Shown here piece after piece: positions 53,232 to 63,481 of a DNA stretch of 64,000 bases (its first letter is position 1; each line of letters begins with the position of its first letter). Both the position numbers and the translations under genes were made by a program. This stretch comes from Tenacibaculum mesophilum. GTDB taxonomy: Bacteria > Bacteroidota > Bacteroidia > Flavobacteriales > Flavobacteriaceae. The stretch lies in the NCBI RefSeq assembly GCF_003867075.1, contig NZ_CP032544.1, forward strand, positions 3,280,001 to 3,344,000, read 5' to 3'. The notes beneath the pieces are model-generated. The model did no database searches and was not told the DNA's origin. It saw only the letters and a list, made by a program, of their open reading frames with translations.

Positions 53232-53708
53232 ATGAGGAAAAGAAGAGCTAAAAAAAGAGTTTTGTTACCGGATCCAAGATTCAACGATCAATTAGTTACA
53301 CGTTTTGTGAATAACTTAATGTGGGACGGTAAAAAATCTGTAGCGTTCAAAGTGTTTTACGATGCAATGGATATCGTAAACGAAAAGAAAACTGACGAAG
53401 AAAAGTCGGCTTTAGAAGTGTGGAAAGATGGTTTGTCTAACGTGATGCCTCACGTAGAAGTTCGTTCTCGCCGTGTTGGTGGTGCAACTTTCCAAATTCC
53501 AATGCAAATTCGTCCAGACCGTAAGGTTTCTATGGCGATTAAATGGATGATTTCTTATGCGCGTAAGCGTAATGAAAAAACAATGGCACAACGTTTAGCT
53601 GCTGAGATTTTAGCTGCTGCTAAAGAAGAAGGTGCTGCTGTTAAGAAAAGAGTTGATACTCATAAGATGGCTGAAGCAAACAAAGCATTCTCACACTTTA
53701 GATTTTAA
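53232..53708 (+). CDS. rpsG: 30S ribosomal protein S7
   Basis: S7 is the assembly-nucleating protein of the 30S head and contacts the E site. The 158-residue length is normal, with MRKRRAKKR at the start and the conserved [16 protein letters not shown] segment near residue 77. It lies 32 bases after rpsL and 6 bases before fusA. Confidence 0.98.
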   Translation: MRKRRAKKRVLLPDPRFNDQLVTRFVNNLMWDGKKSVAFKVFYDAMDIVNEKKTDEEKSALEVWKDGLSNVMPHVEVRSRRVGGATFQIPMQIRPDRKVSMAIKWMISYARKRNEKTMAQRLAAEILAAAKEEGAAVKKRVDTHKMAEANKAFSHFRF

Positions 53709-53714
53709 TAAGAA

Positions 53715-55832
53715 ATGGCAAGAGATTTAAAATATACAAGAAATATCGGTATTGCTGCTCATATTGATGCTGGTAAAACAACAACAACTGAGCGTATCCT
53801 TTTCTATACAGGGGTGTCTCACAAAATTGGAGAGGTTCACGATGGTGCTTCTACAATGGACTGGATGGAGCAAGAAGCTGAAAGAGGTATTACAATTACT
53901 TCTGCAGCTACTACTTGTACTTGGCAATTTCCAACCGAAAATGGACAGCCTACAGCTGATGCTAAGGGATACCATTTTAATATTATTGATACTCCAGGTC
54001 ACGTTGATTTTACCGTAGAGGTAAACCGTTCGTTACGTGTATTAGACGGGTTAGTGTTCTTATTCTCTGCAGTAGACGGAGTTGAGCCACAATCTGAAAC
54101 TAACTGGCGTTTAGCTGATAACTATAAAGTGCCACGTATCGGTTTCGTTAACAAAATGGACCGTCAAGGAGCAAACTTCTTAGCTGTATGTCAGCAAGTA
54201 AAAGACATGTTAAAGTCTAATGCAGTGCCAATCGTATTAAACATTGGTGATGAAGCAGATTTTAAAGGAATTGTTGATTTAGTTAAAAACCGTGCTATTG
54301 TATGGCATGATGACAACTACGGGTCAACTTTCGATGTTGTAGAAATTCCAGAAGAATTAAAAGAAGAAGCTCGTGAGTTACGTGGTAAGTTAATCGAAGA
54401 GGTTGCTGCTTATGACGAAAACTTATTAGAGAAGTACATGGAAGATGAAGATTCAATTACAGAAGAAGAAGTGCACGCTGCATTAAGAGCTGCTGTAATG
54501 GATATGTCTATTATTCCAATGGTATGTGGTTCATCATTCAAAAATAAAGGTGTTCAGTTTTTATTAGATGCTGTATGTCGTTATTTACCTTCTCCAGTAG
54601 ATAGAGATAATATCGTAGGAACTAATCCTGATACTGGTGAGGAGGAAACACGTAAGCCAGACGCAAAAGCGCCATTTTCAGCTTTAGCATTTAAAATTGC
54701 TACCGATCCTTTCGTAGGACGTTTAGCATTCTTCCGCGCTTATTCTGGTCGTTTAGATGCAGGTTCTTATGTGTTGAACAACCGTTCAGGTAAAAAAGAA
54801 CGTATTTCACGTATTTACCAAATGCACTCTAACAAGCAAAATGCTATCGACTTTATTGAAGCTGGAGATATTGGAGCTGCTGTAGGATTTAAAGATATTA
54901 AAACAGGAGATACCTTATCTGATGAAAAGAATCCAATTGTTTTAGAATCAATGGATTTCCCAGATCCAGTAATCGGTATTGCTGTTGAACCAAAAACTAA
55001 GGCTGACGTTGATAAGTTAGGTATGGCTTTAGGTAAATTAGCAGAGGAAGATCCAACATTTACTGTAAAAACAGATGATGCTTCAGGTCAAACTGTAATT
55101 TCAGGAATGGGTGAGTTACACTTAGATATTATTGTTGATCGTTTAAAGCGTGAGTTTAAGGTTGAAGTAAATCAAGGACAACCACAAGTAGAGTACAAAG
55201 AAGCTTTAACAGCTACTGCAGATCACAGAGAGGTTTATAAGAAACAATCTGGTGGACGTGGTAAGTTTGCTGATATTGTATTTACTATGGAGCCTGCTGA
55301 TGAAGGTGTTACAGGGTTACAATTTGAGTCTATTATTAAAGGAGGTAACGTTCCTAAGGAATTTGTACCTTCTGTAGAGAAAGGATTCAAAGAGGCAATG
55401 AAGAATGGTCCTTTAGCTGGTTACGAAATGGATTCGATGAAGATTACTTTAAAGGATGGATCTTTCCACCCTGTAGATTCTGATCAATTATCATTCGAAT
55501 TAGCTGCTAAGTTAGGTTATAAAGCTGCTGCAAAAGCTGCAAGAGCTGTAATCATGGAACCAATGATGAAATTAGAAGTGTTAACTCCAGAGGAGAACAT
55601 GGGAGATATCGTTGGAGACTTAAACAGAAGAAGAGGACAAGTAAACGATATGAGCGATCGTGCTGGATCTAAAGTAGTAAAAGCAATCGTTCCTTTATCA
55701 GAAATGTTTGGATATGTTACTTCTTTAAGAACATTATCTTCAGGTAGAGCAACTTCTACTATGGAATTCTCTCACTATGCAGAAACTCCAAGTAACATTT
55801 CAGAAGAAGTAATCGCAAACGCTAAAGGTTAA
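53715..55832 (+). CDS. fusA: Elongation factor G
   Basis: EF-G is the translocation GTPase. The 705-residue protein has G1 AHIDAGKTT (15-23), G3 DTPGH and G4 NKMD, followed by domains II to V; the domain IV loop region is intact. Gene order rpsL-rpsG-fusA-rpsJ without tuf is usual for this phylum. Confidence 0.98.
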   Translation: MARDLKYTRNIGIAAHIDAGKTTTTERILFYTGVSHKIGEVHDGASTMDWMEQEAERGITITSAATTCTWQFPTENGQPTADAKGYHFNIIDTPGHVDFTVEVNRSLRVLDGLVFLFSAVDGVEPQSETNWRLADNYKVPRIGFVNKMDRQGANFLAVCQQVKDMLKSNAVPIVLNIGDEADFKGIVDLVKNRAIVWHDDNYGSTFDVVEIPEELKEEARELRGKLIEEVAAYDENLLEKYMEDEDSITEEEVHAALRAAVMDMSIIPMVCGSSFKNKGVQFLLDAVCRYLPSPVDRDNIVGTNPDTGEEETRKPDAKAPFSALAFKIATDPFVGRLAFFRAYSGRLDAGSYVLNNRSGKKERISRIYQMHSNKQNAIDFIEAGDIGAAVGFKDIKTGDTLSDEKNPIVLESMDFPDPVIGIAVEPKTKADVDKLGMALGKLAEEDPTFTVKTDDASGQTVISGMGELHLDIIVDRLKREFKVEVNQGQPQVEYKEALTATADHREVYKKQSGGRGKFADIVFTMEPADEGVTGLQFESIIKGGNVPKEFVPSVEKGFKEAMKNGPLAGYEMDSMKITLKDGSFHPVDSDQLSFELAAKLGYKAAAKAARAVIMEPMMKLEVLTPEENMGDIVGDLNRRRGQVNDMSDRAGSKVVKAIVPLSEMFGYVTSLRTLSSGRATSTMEFSHYAETPSNISEEVIANAKG

Positions 55833-55837
55833 TTAAG

Positions 55838-56143
55838 ATGAGTCAAAAAATTAGAATAAAGTTAAAATCTTACGATTATAATTTAGTAGACAAGTCTGCT
55901 GAGAAAATCGTAAAAACAGTAAAGAGTACTGGTGCTGTGGTAAACGGACCAATTCCTTTACCAACAAATAAAAAGATTTTTACAGTGTTACGTTCACCAC
56001 ACGTAAACAAAAAATCAAGAGAACAATTTCAATTATCTGCTTACAAAAGATTATTAGACATTTATAGTTCTTCTTCAAAAACTATTGATGCGCTAATGAA
56101 ACTTGAGTTACCAAGTGGAGTTGAAGTTGAGATCAAAGTATAA
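55838..56143 (+). CDS. rpsJ: 30S ribosomal protein S10
   Basis: S10 belongs to the 30S head and also serves with NusB in antitermination in other bacteria. The 101-residue protein shows [28 protein letters not shown]. It lies five bases after fusA and is followed by a terminator, so here it closes the str transcript rather than heading the S10 operon. Confidence 0.98.
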   Translation: MSQKIRIKLKSYDYNLVDKSAEKIVKTVKSTGAVVNGPIPLPTNKKIFTVLRSPHVNKKSREQFQLSAYKRLLDIYSSSSKTIDALMKLELPSGVEVEIKV

Positions 56144-56153
56144 GTAAATCAAT

Positions 56154-56190
56154 AACTTTCGGTTTAATTTTGTTAAGCCGAAAGTTTTTT
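56154..56190 (+). terminator. Intrinsic terminator after rpsJ
   Basis: AACTTTCGGTTTA and TAAGCCGAAAGTT arms (one G-T pair) enclose a short loop, followed by six T. Its loop also holds the -33 TTTG of the next promoter. Confidence 0.85.
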
Positions 56191-56199
56191 ATACTTTTG
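56169..56199 (+). promoter_or_regulatory. Promoter of the rplC operon
   Basis: TTTG (56169-56172), exactly 19 bases, then TACTTTTG (56192-56199) match the consensus perfectly. The -33 box lies in the terminator loop of the preceding transcript. The leader would be about 230 bases. Confidence 0.85.
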
Positions 56200-56300
56200 C
56201 ACACCGAAATTTTAGTTTTCGGAGTGTGGAAATTTCTGAAAAGTATTCAGAAATGACATGTCCTGAGGGTTTCGCGAAGGAAAAACGGTAAAACAAATTC

Positions 56301-56333
56301 AAAGAGTGAAGATGTTTTTCGCTCTTTTTTTTT
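56301..56333 (+). terminator. Terminator-like hairpin in the rplC leader (attenuator candidate)
   Basis: AAAGAGTGAA pairs with TTCGCTCTTT (one G-T pair) and is followed by nine T in a row, about 100 bases before the rplC ATG and downstream of its promoter. Such a structure would stop transcription before the operon unless prevented. Confidence 0.65.
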
Positions 56334-56433
56334 GAGAAATTCGAAGGAAAACAAGAAACATTTGTTTCAAAAAATTATTTTATTAATAGACGCGCTGGAT
56401 AAATTAAAATCTATCGTCTGAAAATTAACAAAT

Positions 56434-57051
56434 ATGTCTGGGTTAATAGGAAGAAAAGTAGGAATGACCAGCTTATTCGATGAAAACGGGAAAAATATTC
56501 CTTGTACTGTAATCGAAGCAGGTCCTTGCGTTGTTACCCAAGTCAGAACCGAAGAGGTTGACGGCTATAACGCGTTACAACTTGGTTTCGATGACAAAAA
56601 AGCAAAAAGCTCTAACAAGGCTTTAGATGGTCACTTTAAAAAAGCTGGTACATCTGCTAAAAGAAAGGTCGTTGAGTTCCAAGGATTCGAAGGTGAGTAT
56701 AAATTAGGTGACTCAATTACTGTTGAACACTTTGCTGAAGGAGAATTCGTTGATGTATCAGGAGTTTCTAAAGGTAAAGGTTTTCAAGGTGTTGTTAAAC
56801 GTCATGGTTTTGGCGGGGTTGGACAAGCAACTCACGGTCAACATAACCGTTTAAGAGCTCCAGGTTCAATTGGTGCAGCATCATACCCTGCAAGAGTATT
56901 CAAAGGAATGCGTATGGCAGGTCGTATGGGTGGAGACAAAGTAAAAGTTCAAAATTTAAGAGTTTTAAAAGTGGTTGCAGATAAGAATCTTATCGTTGTA
57001 AAAGGAGCAATTCCTGGTCACAAAAACTCTTATGTAACTATCGAGAAATAA
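56434..57051 (+). CDS. rplC: 50S ribosomal protein L3
   Basis: L3 is a 23S rRNA-binding protein near the peptidyl-transferase centre. The 205-residue protein starts with [17 protein letters not shown] and keeps the conserved loop [22 protein letters not shown], which includes the Gln methylated in other bacteria. It is the first gene behind the leader and overlaps the rplD start by one base. Confidence 0.98.
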   Translation: MSGLIGRKVGMTSLFDENGKNIPCTVIEAGPCVVTQVRTEEVDGYNALQLGFDDKKAKSSNKALDGHFKKAGTSAKRKVVEFQGFEGEYKLGDSITVEHFAEGEFVDVSGVSKGKGFQGVVKRHGFGGVGQATHGQHNRLRAPGSIGAASYPARVFKGMRMAGRMGGDKVKVQNLRVLKVVADKNLIVVKGAIPGHKNSYVTIEK

Positions 57052-57680
57052 TGAAAGTAGCAGTATTAGATATTACAGGAAAAGATACTGGTAGAAAAGT
57101 TGAACTTTCTAACGAGGTATTCGGAATTGAGCCAAATGATCATGCAATTTATTTAGATGTAAAGCAGTATTTGGCTAATCAAAGACAAGGTACTCATAAA
57201 TCGAAAGAAAGAGCTGAGATTGCTGGTAGTACAAGAAAGATAAAAAAACAAAAAGGAACTGGTACAGCTCGTGCGGGTAGTATCAAGTCTGGTGTTTTTA
57301 GAGGTGGTGGACGTATGTTTGGTCCAAGACCTAGAAACTATTCTTTTAAGTTAAATAAAAACTTAAAGCGTTTAGCACGTAAGTCAGCTTTAAGTATTCA
57401 AGCAAAAGAAAACAATTTAGTGGTTGTTGAAGATTTCAATTTTGAAGCTCCAAAAACTAAAGAGTTTATCAATGTATTAAAAGCTTTAGAATTAGACGCT
57501 AAAAAGTCTTTATTCGTATTAGGTGAAGAAAGTAAGAATGTTTACTTATCATCTCGTAACTTAAAAGGTTCTAAAGTAGTAGATGCTTCAGGTATTAACA
57601 CGTATAGCGTTTTAAATGCTAATAAAGTGGTTATTTCAGAAAGCTCTCTAGAAGGAATTGAGTCTAATTTAAGTAAATAG
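57051..57680 (+). CDS. rplD: 50S ribosomal protein L4
   Basis: L4 lines the exit tunnel through its long loop, visible as [15 protein letters not shown] and [13 protein letters not shown] (about 65-100). In proteobacteria L4 represses its own operon by binding the leader, which makes it a candidate ligand for the leader upstream of rplC. The length is 209 residues. Confidence 0.97.
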   Translation: MKVAVLDITGKDTGRKVELSNEVFGIEPNDHAIYLDVKQYLANQRQGTHKSKERAEIAGSTRKIKKQKGTGTARAGSIKSGVFRGGGRMFGPRPRNYSFKLNKNLKRLARKSALSIQAKENNLVVVEDFNFEAPKTKEFINVLKALELDAKKSLFVLGEESKNVYLSSRNLKGSKVVDASGINTYSVLNANKVVISESSLEGIESNLSK

Positions 57681-57688
57681 GGAACAAG

Positions 57689-57979
57689 ATGAGTATTTTA
57701 ATTAAACCTATTATTACAGAAAAAGCTACAAATGATAGCGAGTTAAACAACCGTTATACATTTGTTGTAAATAAAAAAGCTAACAAATTAGAAATCAAAG
57801 GAGCTGTAGAAGCTGCTTATGGTGTAGCGATTGAATCTGTAAAAACAATGAATTATCCAGCACAAAGAAAAACTAAATACACTAAAAAAGGTTTAGTTAC
57901 TGGATTAACAGGTGGATACAAAAAGGCAATCGTTCAGTTAGCTGAAGGAGAAACTATTGATTTTTATAACAATCTTTAA
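57689..57979 (+). CDS. rplW: 50S ribosomal protein L23
   Basis: This 96-residue protein sits at the tunnel exit and docks trigger factor and [14 protein letters not shown] at the start and [18 protein letters not shown] are characteristic. It lies eight bases after rplD. Confidence 0.97.
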   Translation: MSILIKPIITEKATNDSELNNRYTFVVNKKANKLEIKGAVEAAYGVAIESVKTMNYPAQRKTKYTKKGLVTGLTGGYKKAIVQLAEGETIDFYNNL

Positions 57980-57990
57980 GAAAAGACAGA

Positions 57991-58815
57991 ATGTCAGTTA
58001 GAAAATTAAAACCAATAACACCAGGTCAGCGTTTTAGAGTTGTAAATGGGTTCGACACCATTACTACTGATAAGCCGGAGAAATCTTTATTAGCTCCGAA
58101 AAAACGATCTGGAGGTCGAAACAACCAGGGTAGAATGACTACACGTAACATCGGTGGAGGTCATAAACAAAAATACCGTATTATCGATTTTAAAAGAGAT
58201 AAGCAAGGTATTCCTGCAACAGTAAAAACTATTGAGTACGATCCAAACCGTACTGCATTTATTGCATTAGTTAGTTATGCTGATGGTGAAAAACGTTATG
58301 TGATTGCACAAAACGGATTAAAAGTAGGTCAAACAATCATTTCAGGAAAGGAAGTAGCTCCAGAAGTAGGTAACGCTATGTATTTAAGTGAAATTCCTTT
58401 AGGAACTACAATTTCTTGTATTGAGTTACACCCAGGTCAAGGAGCTGTTATGGCTCGTTCTGCTGGAGCTTTTGCTCAGTTAGTTGCAAAAGAAGGTAAA
58501 TATGCAACTGTTAAATTACCTTCTGGAGAAACAAGATTTATCTTATTAACTTGTATGGCTACAATTGGAGTAGTGTCTAACTCAGACCACCAATTATTAG
58601 TTTCAGGTAAAGCAGGTAGAAGTAGATGGTTAGGAAGAAGACCAAGAACAAATGCAGTAAGAATGAACCCAGTTGATCACCCAATGGGAGGTGGTGAAGG
58701 ACGTTCTTCTGGAGGGCATCCAAGATCTAGAAACGGTATTCCTGCTAAAGGATTTAAGACTAGATCAAAGACCAAAGCTAGTAATAAGTATATCGTAGAA
58801 CGTAGAAAGAAATAA
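57991..58815 (+). CDS. rplB: 50S ribosomal protein L2
   Basis: This 274-residue protein is needed for subunit association and peptidyl transfer. The C-terminal signature [18 protein letters not shown] contains the conserved His essential for activity in other bacteria. Confidence 0.98.
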   Translation: MSVRKLKPITPGQRFRVVNGFDTITTDKPEKSLLAPKKRSGGRNNQGRMTTRNIGGGHKQKYRIIDFKRDKQGIPATVKTIEYDPNRTAFIALVSYADGEKRYVIAQNGLKVGQTIISGKEVAPEVGNAMYLSEIPLGTTISCIELHPGQGAVMARSAGAFAQLVAKEGKYATVKLPSGETRFILLTCMATIGVVSNSDHQLLVSGKAGRSRWLGRRPRTNAVRMNPVDHPMGGGEGRSSGGHPRSRNGIPAKGFKTRSKTKASNKYIVERRKK

Positions 58816-58821
58816 TAAACC

Positions 58822-59100
58822 ATGGCAAGATCATTAAAAAAAGGACCTTACGTTCACTATAAGTTAGAGAAAAAAGTGTTAGCTAACGTAGAAGCAGGTA
58901 GTAAGTCAGTTATCAAAACTTGGTCTAGAGCAAGTATGATTACTCCTGATTTCGTAGGACAAACAATTGCAGTTCACAACGGACGTCAGTTTGTACCAGT
59001 TTACGTTACTGAAAACATGGTAGGTCATAAATTAGGCGAATTTTCACCAACACGCTCATTTAGAGGACATGCTGGTGCAAAAAATAAAGGTAAAAAATAG
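58822..59100 (+). CDS. rpsS: 30S ribosomal protein S19
   Basis: This 92-residue protein of the 30S head begins [12 protein letters not shown] and contains [22 protein letters not shown] and [15 protein letters not shown]. It lies six bases after rplB. Confidence 0.98.
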   Translation: MARSLKKGPYVHYKLEKKVLANVEAGSKSVIKTWSRASMITPDFVGQTIAVHNGRQFVPVYVTENMVGHKLGEFSPTRSFRGHAGAKNKGKK

Positions 59101-59109
59101 TAGGAAATT

Positions 59110-59514
59110 ATGGGAAGTCGTAAACATAACATGGCAACACAGTTAAAAGAAGCTAGAAAGTCTAGAGCTTTCGCTAAATTAACTAATTGTCCTACATCAC
59201 CAAGGAAAATGCGCTTGGTAGCAGATTTAGTAAGAGGAGTAGAAGTTGAAAAAGCTTTACAAATCTTAAAGTTCAGTCCAAAAGAAGCATCACGTAACTT
59301 AGAAAAGTTATTATTATCAGCTATTGCTAACTGGCAAGCTAAAAATGAAGATGCAAGCATTGAAGATGCTGGATTATACGTAAAATCAATTTGTGTTGAT
59401 AGCGCAGGTATGTTAAAAAGGTTAAGACCAGCTCCGCAAGGTCGTGCACATAGAATTCGTAAGCGTTCTAATCACGTAACTTTAGAGTTAGGAACTAAAA
59501 ATAATAGTAATTAA
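59110..59514 (+). CDS. rplV: 50S ribosomal protein L22
   Basis: This 134-residue protein lines the exit tunnel. [18 protein letters not shown] and the hairpin region [19 protein letters not shown], the site of macrolide-resistance changes in other species, are intact. A second ATG seven codons in is possible, but the longer form matches relatives. Confidence 0.96.
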   Translation: MGSRKHNMATQLKEARKSRAFAKLTNCPTSPRKMRLVADLVRGVEVEKALQILKFSPKEASRNLEKLLLSAIANWQAKNEDASIEDAGLYVKSICVDSAGMLKRLRPAPQGRAHRIRKRSNHVTLELGTKNNSN

Positions 59515-59525
59515 TCAAAGTAGAA

Positions 59526-60242
59526 ATGGGACAAAAGACAAATCCAATAGGAAATCGTTTAGGAATTATCAGAGGATGGGAATCTAACTGGTATGGTGGA
59601 AATGACTACGGAGATAAGATTGCTGAAGATGATAAGATAAGAAAGTATTTATATGCTAGATTATCTAAAGCAAGTGTATCAAGAATTATTATTGAGCGTA
59701 CCTTAAAACTTGTAACCGTTACTATCACTACTGCACGTCCAGGTATCATTATTGGTAAAGGAGGTCAAGAGGTAGACAAGTTAAAAGAAGAGCTTAAGAA
59801 AATTACTGGTAAAGAAGTTCAAATTAATATTTTCGAAATTAAGCGTCCAGAATTAGATGCAAAATTAGTTGCTGCTAGTATTGCACGTCAAATTGAAAAT
59901 AGAATTTCTTACAAGCGAGCTACTAAAATGGCAATCGCTGCTGCAATGAGAATGAATGCAGAAGGAATTAAAGTTCAATTATCAGGCCGTTTAAACGGAG
60001 CTGAAATGGCACGTTCTGAGCATTACAAAGAAGGAAGAATTCCTCTTTCTACCTTTAGAGCAGACATCGATTATGCACTTGTTGAATCACATACTACATA
60101 CGGAAGAATCGGTGTGAAAGTATGGATTATGAAAGGTGAGGTTTATGGAAAACGTGAATTATCTCCATTAGTTGGACTATCTAAGCAAAAAGGTAGTGGA
60201 AACAAAGGAGGTGGTAAACGTCAACCTCGCAGAAGAAAATAA
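59526..60242 (+). CDS. rpsC: 30S ribosomal protein S3
   Basis: This 238-residue protein lies at the mRNA entry site. It has [13 protein letters not shown] at the start, a KH domain with [14 protein letters not shown] and a basic C-terminal tail KRQPRRRK. Confidence 0.98.
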   Translation: MGQKTNPIGNRLGIIRGWESNWYGGNDYGDKIAEDDKIRKYLYARLSKASVSRIIIERTLKLVTVTITTARPGIIIGKGGQEVDKLKEELKKITGKEVQINIFEIKRPELDAKLVAASIARQIENRISYKRATKMAIAAAMRMNAEGIKVQLSGRLNGAEMARSEHYKEGRIPLSTFRADIDYALVESHTTYGRIGVKVWIMKGEVYGKRELSPLVGLSKQKGSGNKGGGKRQPRRRK

Positions 60243-60261
60243 TTTTTAAAAGAAATTAACA

Positions 60262-60693
60262 ATGTTACAGCCAAAAAGAGTAAAATACCGTAAGGTACAG
60301 AAGGCGAAAGGAAATATGAAAGGTAACTCTGGTAGAGGTACTCAACTTTCTAACGGAATGTTTGGTATCAAATCATTAGACCAGAACTTACTTACCTCTC
60401 GTCAAATTGAGGCAGCTCGTATTGCGGCAACTCGTTATATGAAAAGAGAGGGGCAACTTTGGATTAAGATTTTCCCAGATAAACCAATAACAAAGAAACC
60501 GTTAGAGGTACGTATGGGTAAAGGTAAAGGTGCACCAGATCACTTTGTAGCAGTTGTAAAACCAGGTAGAATTTTGTTCGAAATTGGTGGAGTACCAATG
60601 GAAGTAGCAAAAGAAGCTTTACGTTTAGCAGCGCAAAAACTTCCTGTAAAAACGAAGTTTGTAATAGCAAGAGATTTTGATTATAACGCTTAA
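60262..60693 (+). CDS. rplP: 50S ribosomal protein L16
   Basis: This 143-residue protein contacts the A-site tRNA. It starts [21 protein letters not shown] and holds [18 protein letters not shown] and the [19 protein letters not shown] segment. Confidence 0.98.
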   Translation: MLQPKRVKYRKVQKAKGNMKGNSGRGTQLSNGMFGIKSLDQNLLTSRQIEAARIAATRYMKREGQLWIKIFPDKPITKKPLEVRMGKGKGAPDHFVAVVKPGRILFEIGGVPMEVAKEALRLAAQKLPVKTKFVIARDFDYNA

Positions 60694-60705
60694 TTCTATT
60701 AGATC

Positions 60706-60897
60706 ATGAAACAATCAGAAATTAAAGAATTATCAACAGCTGACTTACAAGAAAAGCTAGGGGCGTTGAAGAAAAATTATACTGATCTTAAGATGGCTCA
60801 CGCCATAACTCCATTGGAAAACCCATTAGAGTTACGTAGCTTAAGAAAAACTGTAGCAAGAATTGCTACAGAGTTAACTAAAAGAGAATTACAATAA
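60706..60897 (+). CDS. rpmC: 50S ribosomal protein L29
   Basis: This 63-residue two-helix protein near the tunnel exit contains KQSEIKELSTADLQEKLG and LRKTVARIATELTKRE, as in the family. Confidence 0.97.
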   Translation: MKQSEIKELSTADLQEKLGALKKNYTDLKMAHAITPLENPLELRSLRKTVARIATELTKRELQ

Positions 60898-60915
60898 TTC
60901 TAGTCAGTTTTAAAG

Positions 60916-61173
60916 ATGGAAAAAAGAAATCTTAGAAAAGAGAGAATCGGTGTAGTATCTAGCAACAAAATGGAGAAATCTATCGTAGTTAGCGAGGTAA
61001 AAAGAGTAAAGCACCCAATGTACGGAAAGTTCGTATTGAAGACTAAGAAGTACGTTGCACATGACGAGAATAACGATTGCAACGAAGGTGATACTGTAAG
61101 GATCATGGAAACACGTCCTATGAGTAAATCTAAGCGTTGGAGATTAGTAGAAATCCTAGAAAGAGCTAAATAA
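60916..61173 (+). CDS. rpsQ: 30S ribosomal protein S17
   Basis: This 85-residue OB-fold protein has [27 protein letters not shown] and a C-terminal [16 protein letters not shown]. The stop is directly followed by rplN. Confidence 0.98.
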   Translation: MEKRNLRKERIGVVSSNKMEKSIVVSEVKRVKHPMYGKFVLKTKKYVAHDENNDCNEGDTVRIMETRPMSKSKRWRLVEILERAK

Positions 61174-61174
61174 T

Positions 61175-61543
61175 ATGTTACAGACAGAATCAAGATTAAA
61201 AGTCGCAGATAACACTGGAGCAAAAGAAGTTTTAGTGATTAGAGTTTTAGGAGGAACAAAAAAGCGTTACGCTAGCGTTGGAGATAAAATTGTAGTTTCA
61301 GTAAAATCTGCAACTCCAAACGGAACTGTAAAGAAAGGTCAAGTATCTCGTGCAGTTGTTGTTCGTACTAAGAAAGAAGTTAGACGTAAAGACGGATCAT
61401 ATATCAGATTTGATGATAATGCTTGTGTACTTTTAAATCCTTCAGAGGAAATGAGAGGTACTCGTGTATTCGGACCTGTGGCTCGTGAATTACGTGAGAA
61501 ACAATTTATGAAAATAGTATCATTAGCACCTGAGGTGTTATAA
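61175..61543 (+). CDS. rplN: 50S ribosomal protein L14
   Basis: This 122-residue protein begins [18 protein letters not shown] and contains the family core [24 protein letters not shown]. The stop precedes rplX by 14 bases. It marks the first gene of what is the spc operon in E. coli. Confidence 0.98.
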   Translation: MLQTESRLKVADNTGAKEVLVIRVLGGTKKRYASVGDKIVVSVKSATPNGTVKKGQVSRAVVVRTKKEVRRKDGSYIRFDDNACVLLNPSEEMRGTRVFGPVARELREKQFMKIVSLAPEVL

Positions 61544-61557
61544 AATCAGATTTTAAA

Positions 61558-61872
61558 ATGAAAAAATTTAAAATTAAATCAGGAGATACTGTTAAAGTTA
61601 TAGCAGGGGATCATAAAGGATCTGAAGGAAAAGTTTTACAAATCCTTAAAGATAAGGATAGAGTAGTAGTAGAAGGTGTAAATATGGTGTCTAAACACAC
61701 TAAACCTAGTGCTGCTAACCCTCAAGGAGGAATTGTAAAAAAGGAAGCTCCATTACATATATCGAATGTAGCCTTAATCGAAAACGGTGAAGCTGTTAGA
61801 GTAGGGTATGATTTTGATAAGGAAAGTGGAAAAAAGTTCAGAGTTTCAAAAAAATCAGATAAAGCAATATAA
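61558..61872 (+). CDS. rplX: 50S ribosomal protein L24
   Basis: This 104-residue assembly-initiating protein has an N-terminal KOW motif ([23 protein letters not shown]) and [22 protein letters not shown]. It lies two bases before rplE. Confidence 0.98.
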   Translation: MKKFKIKSGDTVKVIAGDHKGSEGKVLQILKDKDRVVVEGVNMVSKHTKPSAANPQGGIVKKEAPLHISNVALIENGEAVRVGYDFDKESGKKFRVSKKSDKAI

Positions 61873-61874
61873 CA

Positions 61875-62426
61875 ATGAGTTACGTACCAAGATTAAGAGA
61901 AGAGTACAAGAGCAGAGTTATCAAAGCTCTTACTGATGAATTTGGTTATAGCAATGTAATGCAAGTGCCTAAATTACAAAAGATAGTTGTAAGTAAAGGT
62001 GTTGGTGCAGCTATAGCAGATAAGAAATTAATAGAATACGCTATTGATGAGTTAACTACTATTACTGGTCAAAAAGCAGTACCTACAATTTCTAAGAAAG
62101 ACGTTGCAAACTTCAAATTACGTAAAGGAATGCCTATTGGAGCAAAAGTTACGTTAAGAGGAGATAAAATGTACGAATTTTTAGATAGATTAGTTACAGC
62201 TTCTTTACCACGTGTAAGAGACTTTAACGGTATCAAAGCAAATGGTTTTGATGGTAGAGGTAATTACAATTTAGGAATTACTGAGCAAATCATCTACCCA
62301 GAGATTAATATTGATCAAGTGAAAAAAATTAGTGGTATGGATATTACTTTTGTAACATCAGCAAGCACTGATAAGGAAGCTAAATCATTATTAGGAGAAT
62401 TAGGATTACCATTTAAAAAGAATTAA
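61875..62426 (+). CDS. rplE: 50S ribosomal protein L5
   Basis: This 183-residue protein binds 5S rRNA. It has [35 protein letters not shown] and [17 protein letters not shown]. In E. coli S8 represses translation at the rplE start; no such site was evident here. Confidence 0.98.
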   Translation: MSYVPRLREEYKSRVIKALTDEFGYSNVMQVPKLQKIVVSKGVGAAIADKKLIEYAIDELTTITGQKAVPTISKKDVANFKLRKGMPIGAKVTLRGDKMYEFLDRLVTASLPRVRDFNGIKANGFDGRGNYNLGITEQIIYPEINIDQVKKISGMDITFVTSASTDKEAKSLLGELGLPFKKN

Positions 62427-62430
62427 TAAG

Positions 62431-62700
62431 ATGGCTAAAGAATCAATGAAAGCGCGTGAGCGCAAAAGAGCTAAAATGGTTGCTAAATATGCAGAAAAGA
62501 GAAAAGCCTTAAAAGAAGCTGGAGACTATGAAGCATTACAAAAGTTGCCAAAAAACGCATCACCAATTAGAATGCACAATCGTTGTAAACTAACTGGACG
62601 TCCAAAAGGATATATGCGTCAGTTCGGAATTTCACGTGTTACTTTCCGTGAAATGGCTAACCAAGGATTAATTCCAGGAGTAAAGAAAGCAAGCTGGTAA
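62431..62700 (+). CDS. rpsN: 30S ribosomal protein S14, zinc-free type
   Basis: This 89-residue long form has one cysteine only ([13 protein letters not shown]), so it lacks the zinc-binding CxxC pairs of the short form. It ends in GVKKASW. A terminator follows, which splits the ribosomal cluster here. Confidence 0.98.
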   Translation: MAKESMKARERKRAKMVAKYAEKRKALKEAGDYEALQKLPKNASPIRMHNRCKLTGRPKGYMRQFGISRVTFREMANQGLIPGVKKASW

Positions 62701-62720
62701 GAAGCTCTTCCATACAAAAT

Positions 62721-62757
62721 AAAGGTGTATAACTAAACAAAGTTGTACACCTTTTTG
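62721..62757 (+). terminator. Intrinsic terminator after rpsN
   Basis: AAAGGTGTATAAC pairs with GTTGTACACCTTT (one wobble) around an eight-base loop, followed by further T. Confidence 0.75.
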
Positions 62758-62864
62758 CTTAACAAAAGGGTGTAATTAATACATACTTTAATTTCATTTT
62801 AAAATAAAAATACTCTTACAAAAACGTAATATTTTGATACTAAAAATGATAATCATCAAAAAGG

Positions 62865-62894
62865 TTTGATTTTCAAAAAGTTTATGTATATTTG
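62865..62894 (+). promoter_or_regulatory. Promoter of rpsH
   Basis: TTTG (62865-62868), 18 bases, then TATATTTG (62887-62894) match the -33/-7 pattern. A long leader follows before the ATG at 63068. Confidence 0.75.
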
Positions 62895-63067
62895 CACTCT
62901 GTTTTTATGGGGTAAATTACGCCTTGTAAGTAAATACCACTTAAATGGTATAATGCTTATGAGATTTTACTCAAAAAACAAATAAATAAGTATTAACTGG
63001 TTTCAGGTTTAGTATTTGCGTTGATAAGATAATAATGCTAAAAACCAAAACCGAAAATTAATTAACT

Positions 63068-63466
63068 ATGTATACAGATCCAATCGCGGATTTTCTTACT
63101 CGAGTGAGAAATGCTATTGCAGCAAATCACAGAGTAGTTGAAGTTCCTGCTTCAAAGTTGAAGAAGGAAATGACGAAGATTTTGTTCGATCAAGGTTACA
63201 TTTTAAGTTATCAGTTCAATGACGATAAGGTTCAAGGAACGATTAAGATAGCTTTAAAATACGATCGTGACACGAAAGAATCAGTAATCAGAAAGATTCA
63301 AAGAATTTCAACACCAGGTTTACGTAGATACGTTGGCGCTAAAGAAATGCCAAGAGTATTGAACGGATTAGGTATTGCTATTGTTTCTACATCAAAAGGT
63401 GTAATGACAAACAAAAAAGCAAGACAAGAGAACGTTGGTGGTGAAGTATTATGTTACGTTTACTAA
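63068..63466 (+). CDS. rpsH: 30S ribosomal protein S8
   Basis: This 132-residue central-domain protein has DPIADFLTRVRNAI at the start and GLGIAIVSTSKGVMT with the VGGEVLCYVY end. In E. coli S8 regulates its operon; here it is the first gene behind a structured leader, suggesting it could control its own synthesis. Confidence 0.98.
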   Translation: MYTDPIADFLTRVRNAIAANHRVVEVPASKLKKEMTKILFDQGYILSYQFNDDKVQGTIKIALKYDRDTKESVIRKIQRISTPGLRRYVGAKEMPRVLNGLGIAIVSTSKGVMTNKKARQENVGGEVLCYVY

Positions 63467-63481
63467 AAAACATTTTGTAAG

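Larger units (their letters stand above)
56144..56433 (+). other. Structured leader region between rpsJ and rplC
   Basis: No gene lies in these 290 bases. In order, the region holds the rpsJ terminator (56154-56190), the rplC promoter (56169-56199), a hairpin with CACAC/GTGTG arms (56200-56228), a stem ATTTCTGAA/TTCAGAAAT (56232-56254), a GC-richer segment with TTTCGCGAAGG, a terminator-like hairpin with nine T (56301-56333) and an AGACG/CGTCT pairing before rplC. This is a candidate autogenous ribosomal-protein leader. Confidence 0.65.
62701..63067 (+). other. Intergenic region with terminator, promoter and rpsH leader
   Basis: There is no gene in these 367 bases. They hold the rpsN terminator (62721-62757), the rpsH promoter (62865-62894) and a leader of about 165 bases. 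The leader has two stem regions, one around TACCA/TGGTA near 62935-62950 within CTTGTAAG/CTTATGAG outer arms, and one pairing 62998-63016 with 63034-63047 just before rpsH. Confidence 0.6.

Noticed and set aside
55833..55837. Absence of tuf between fusA and rpsJ as a gene loss
   Set aside because: This order without tuf is normal in Bacteroidota.
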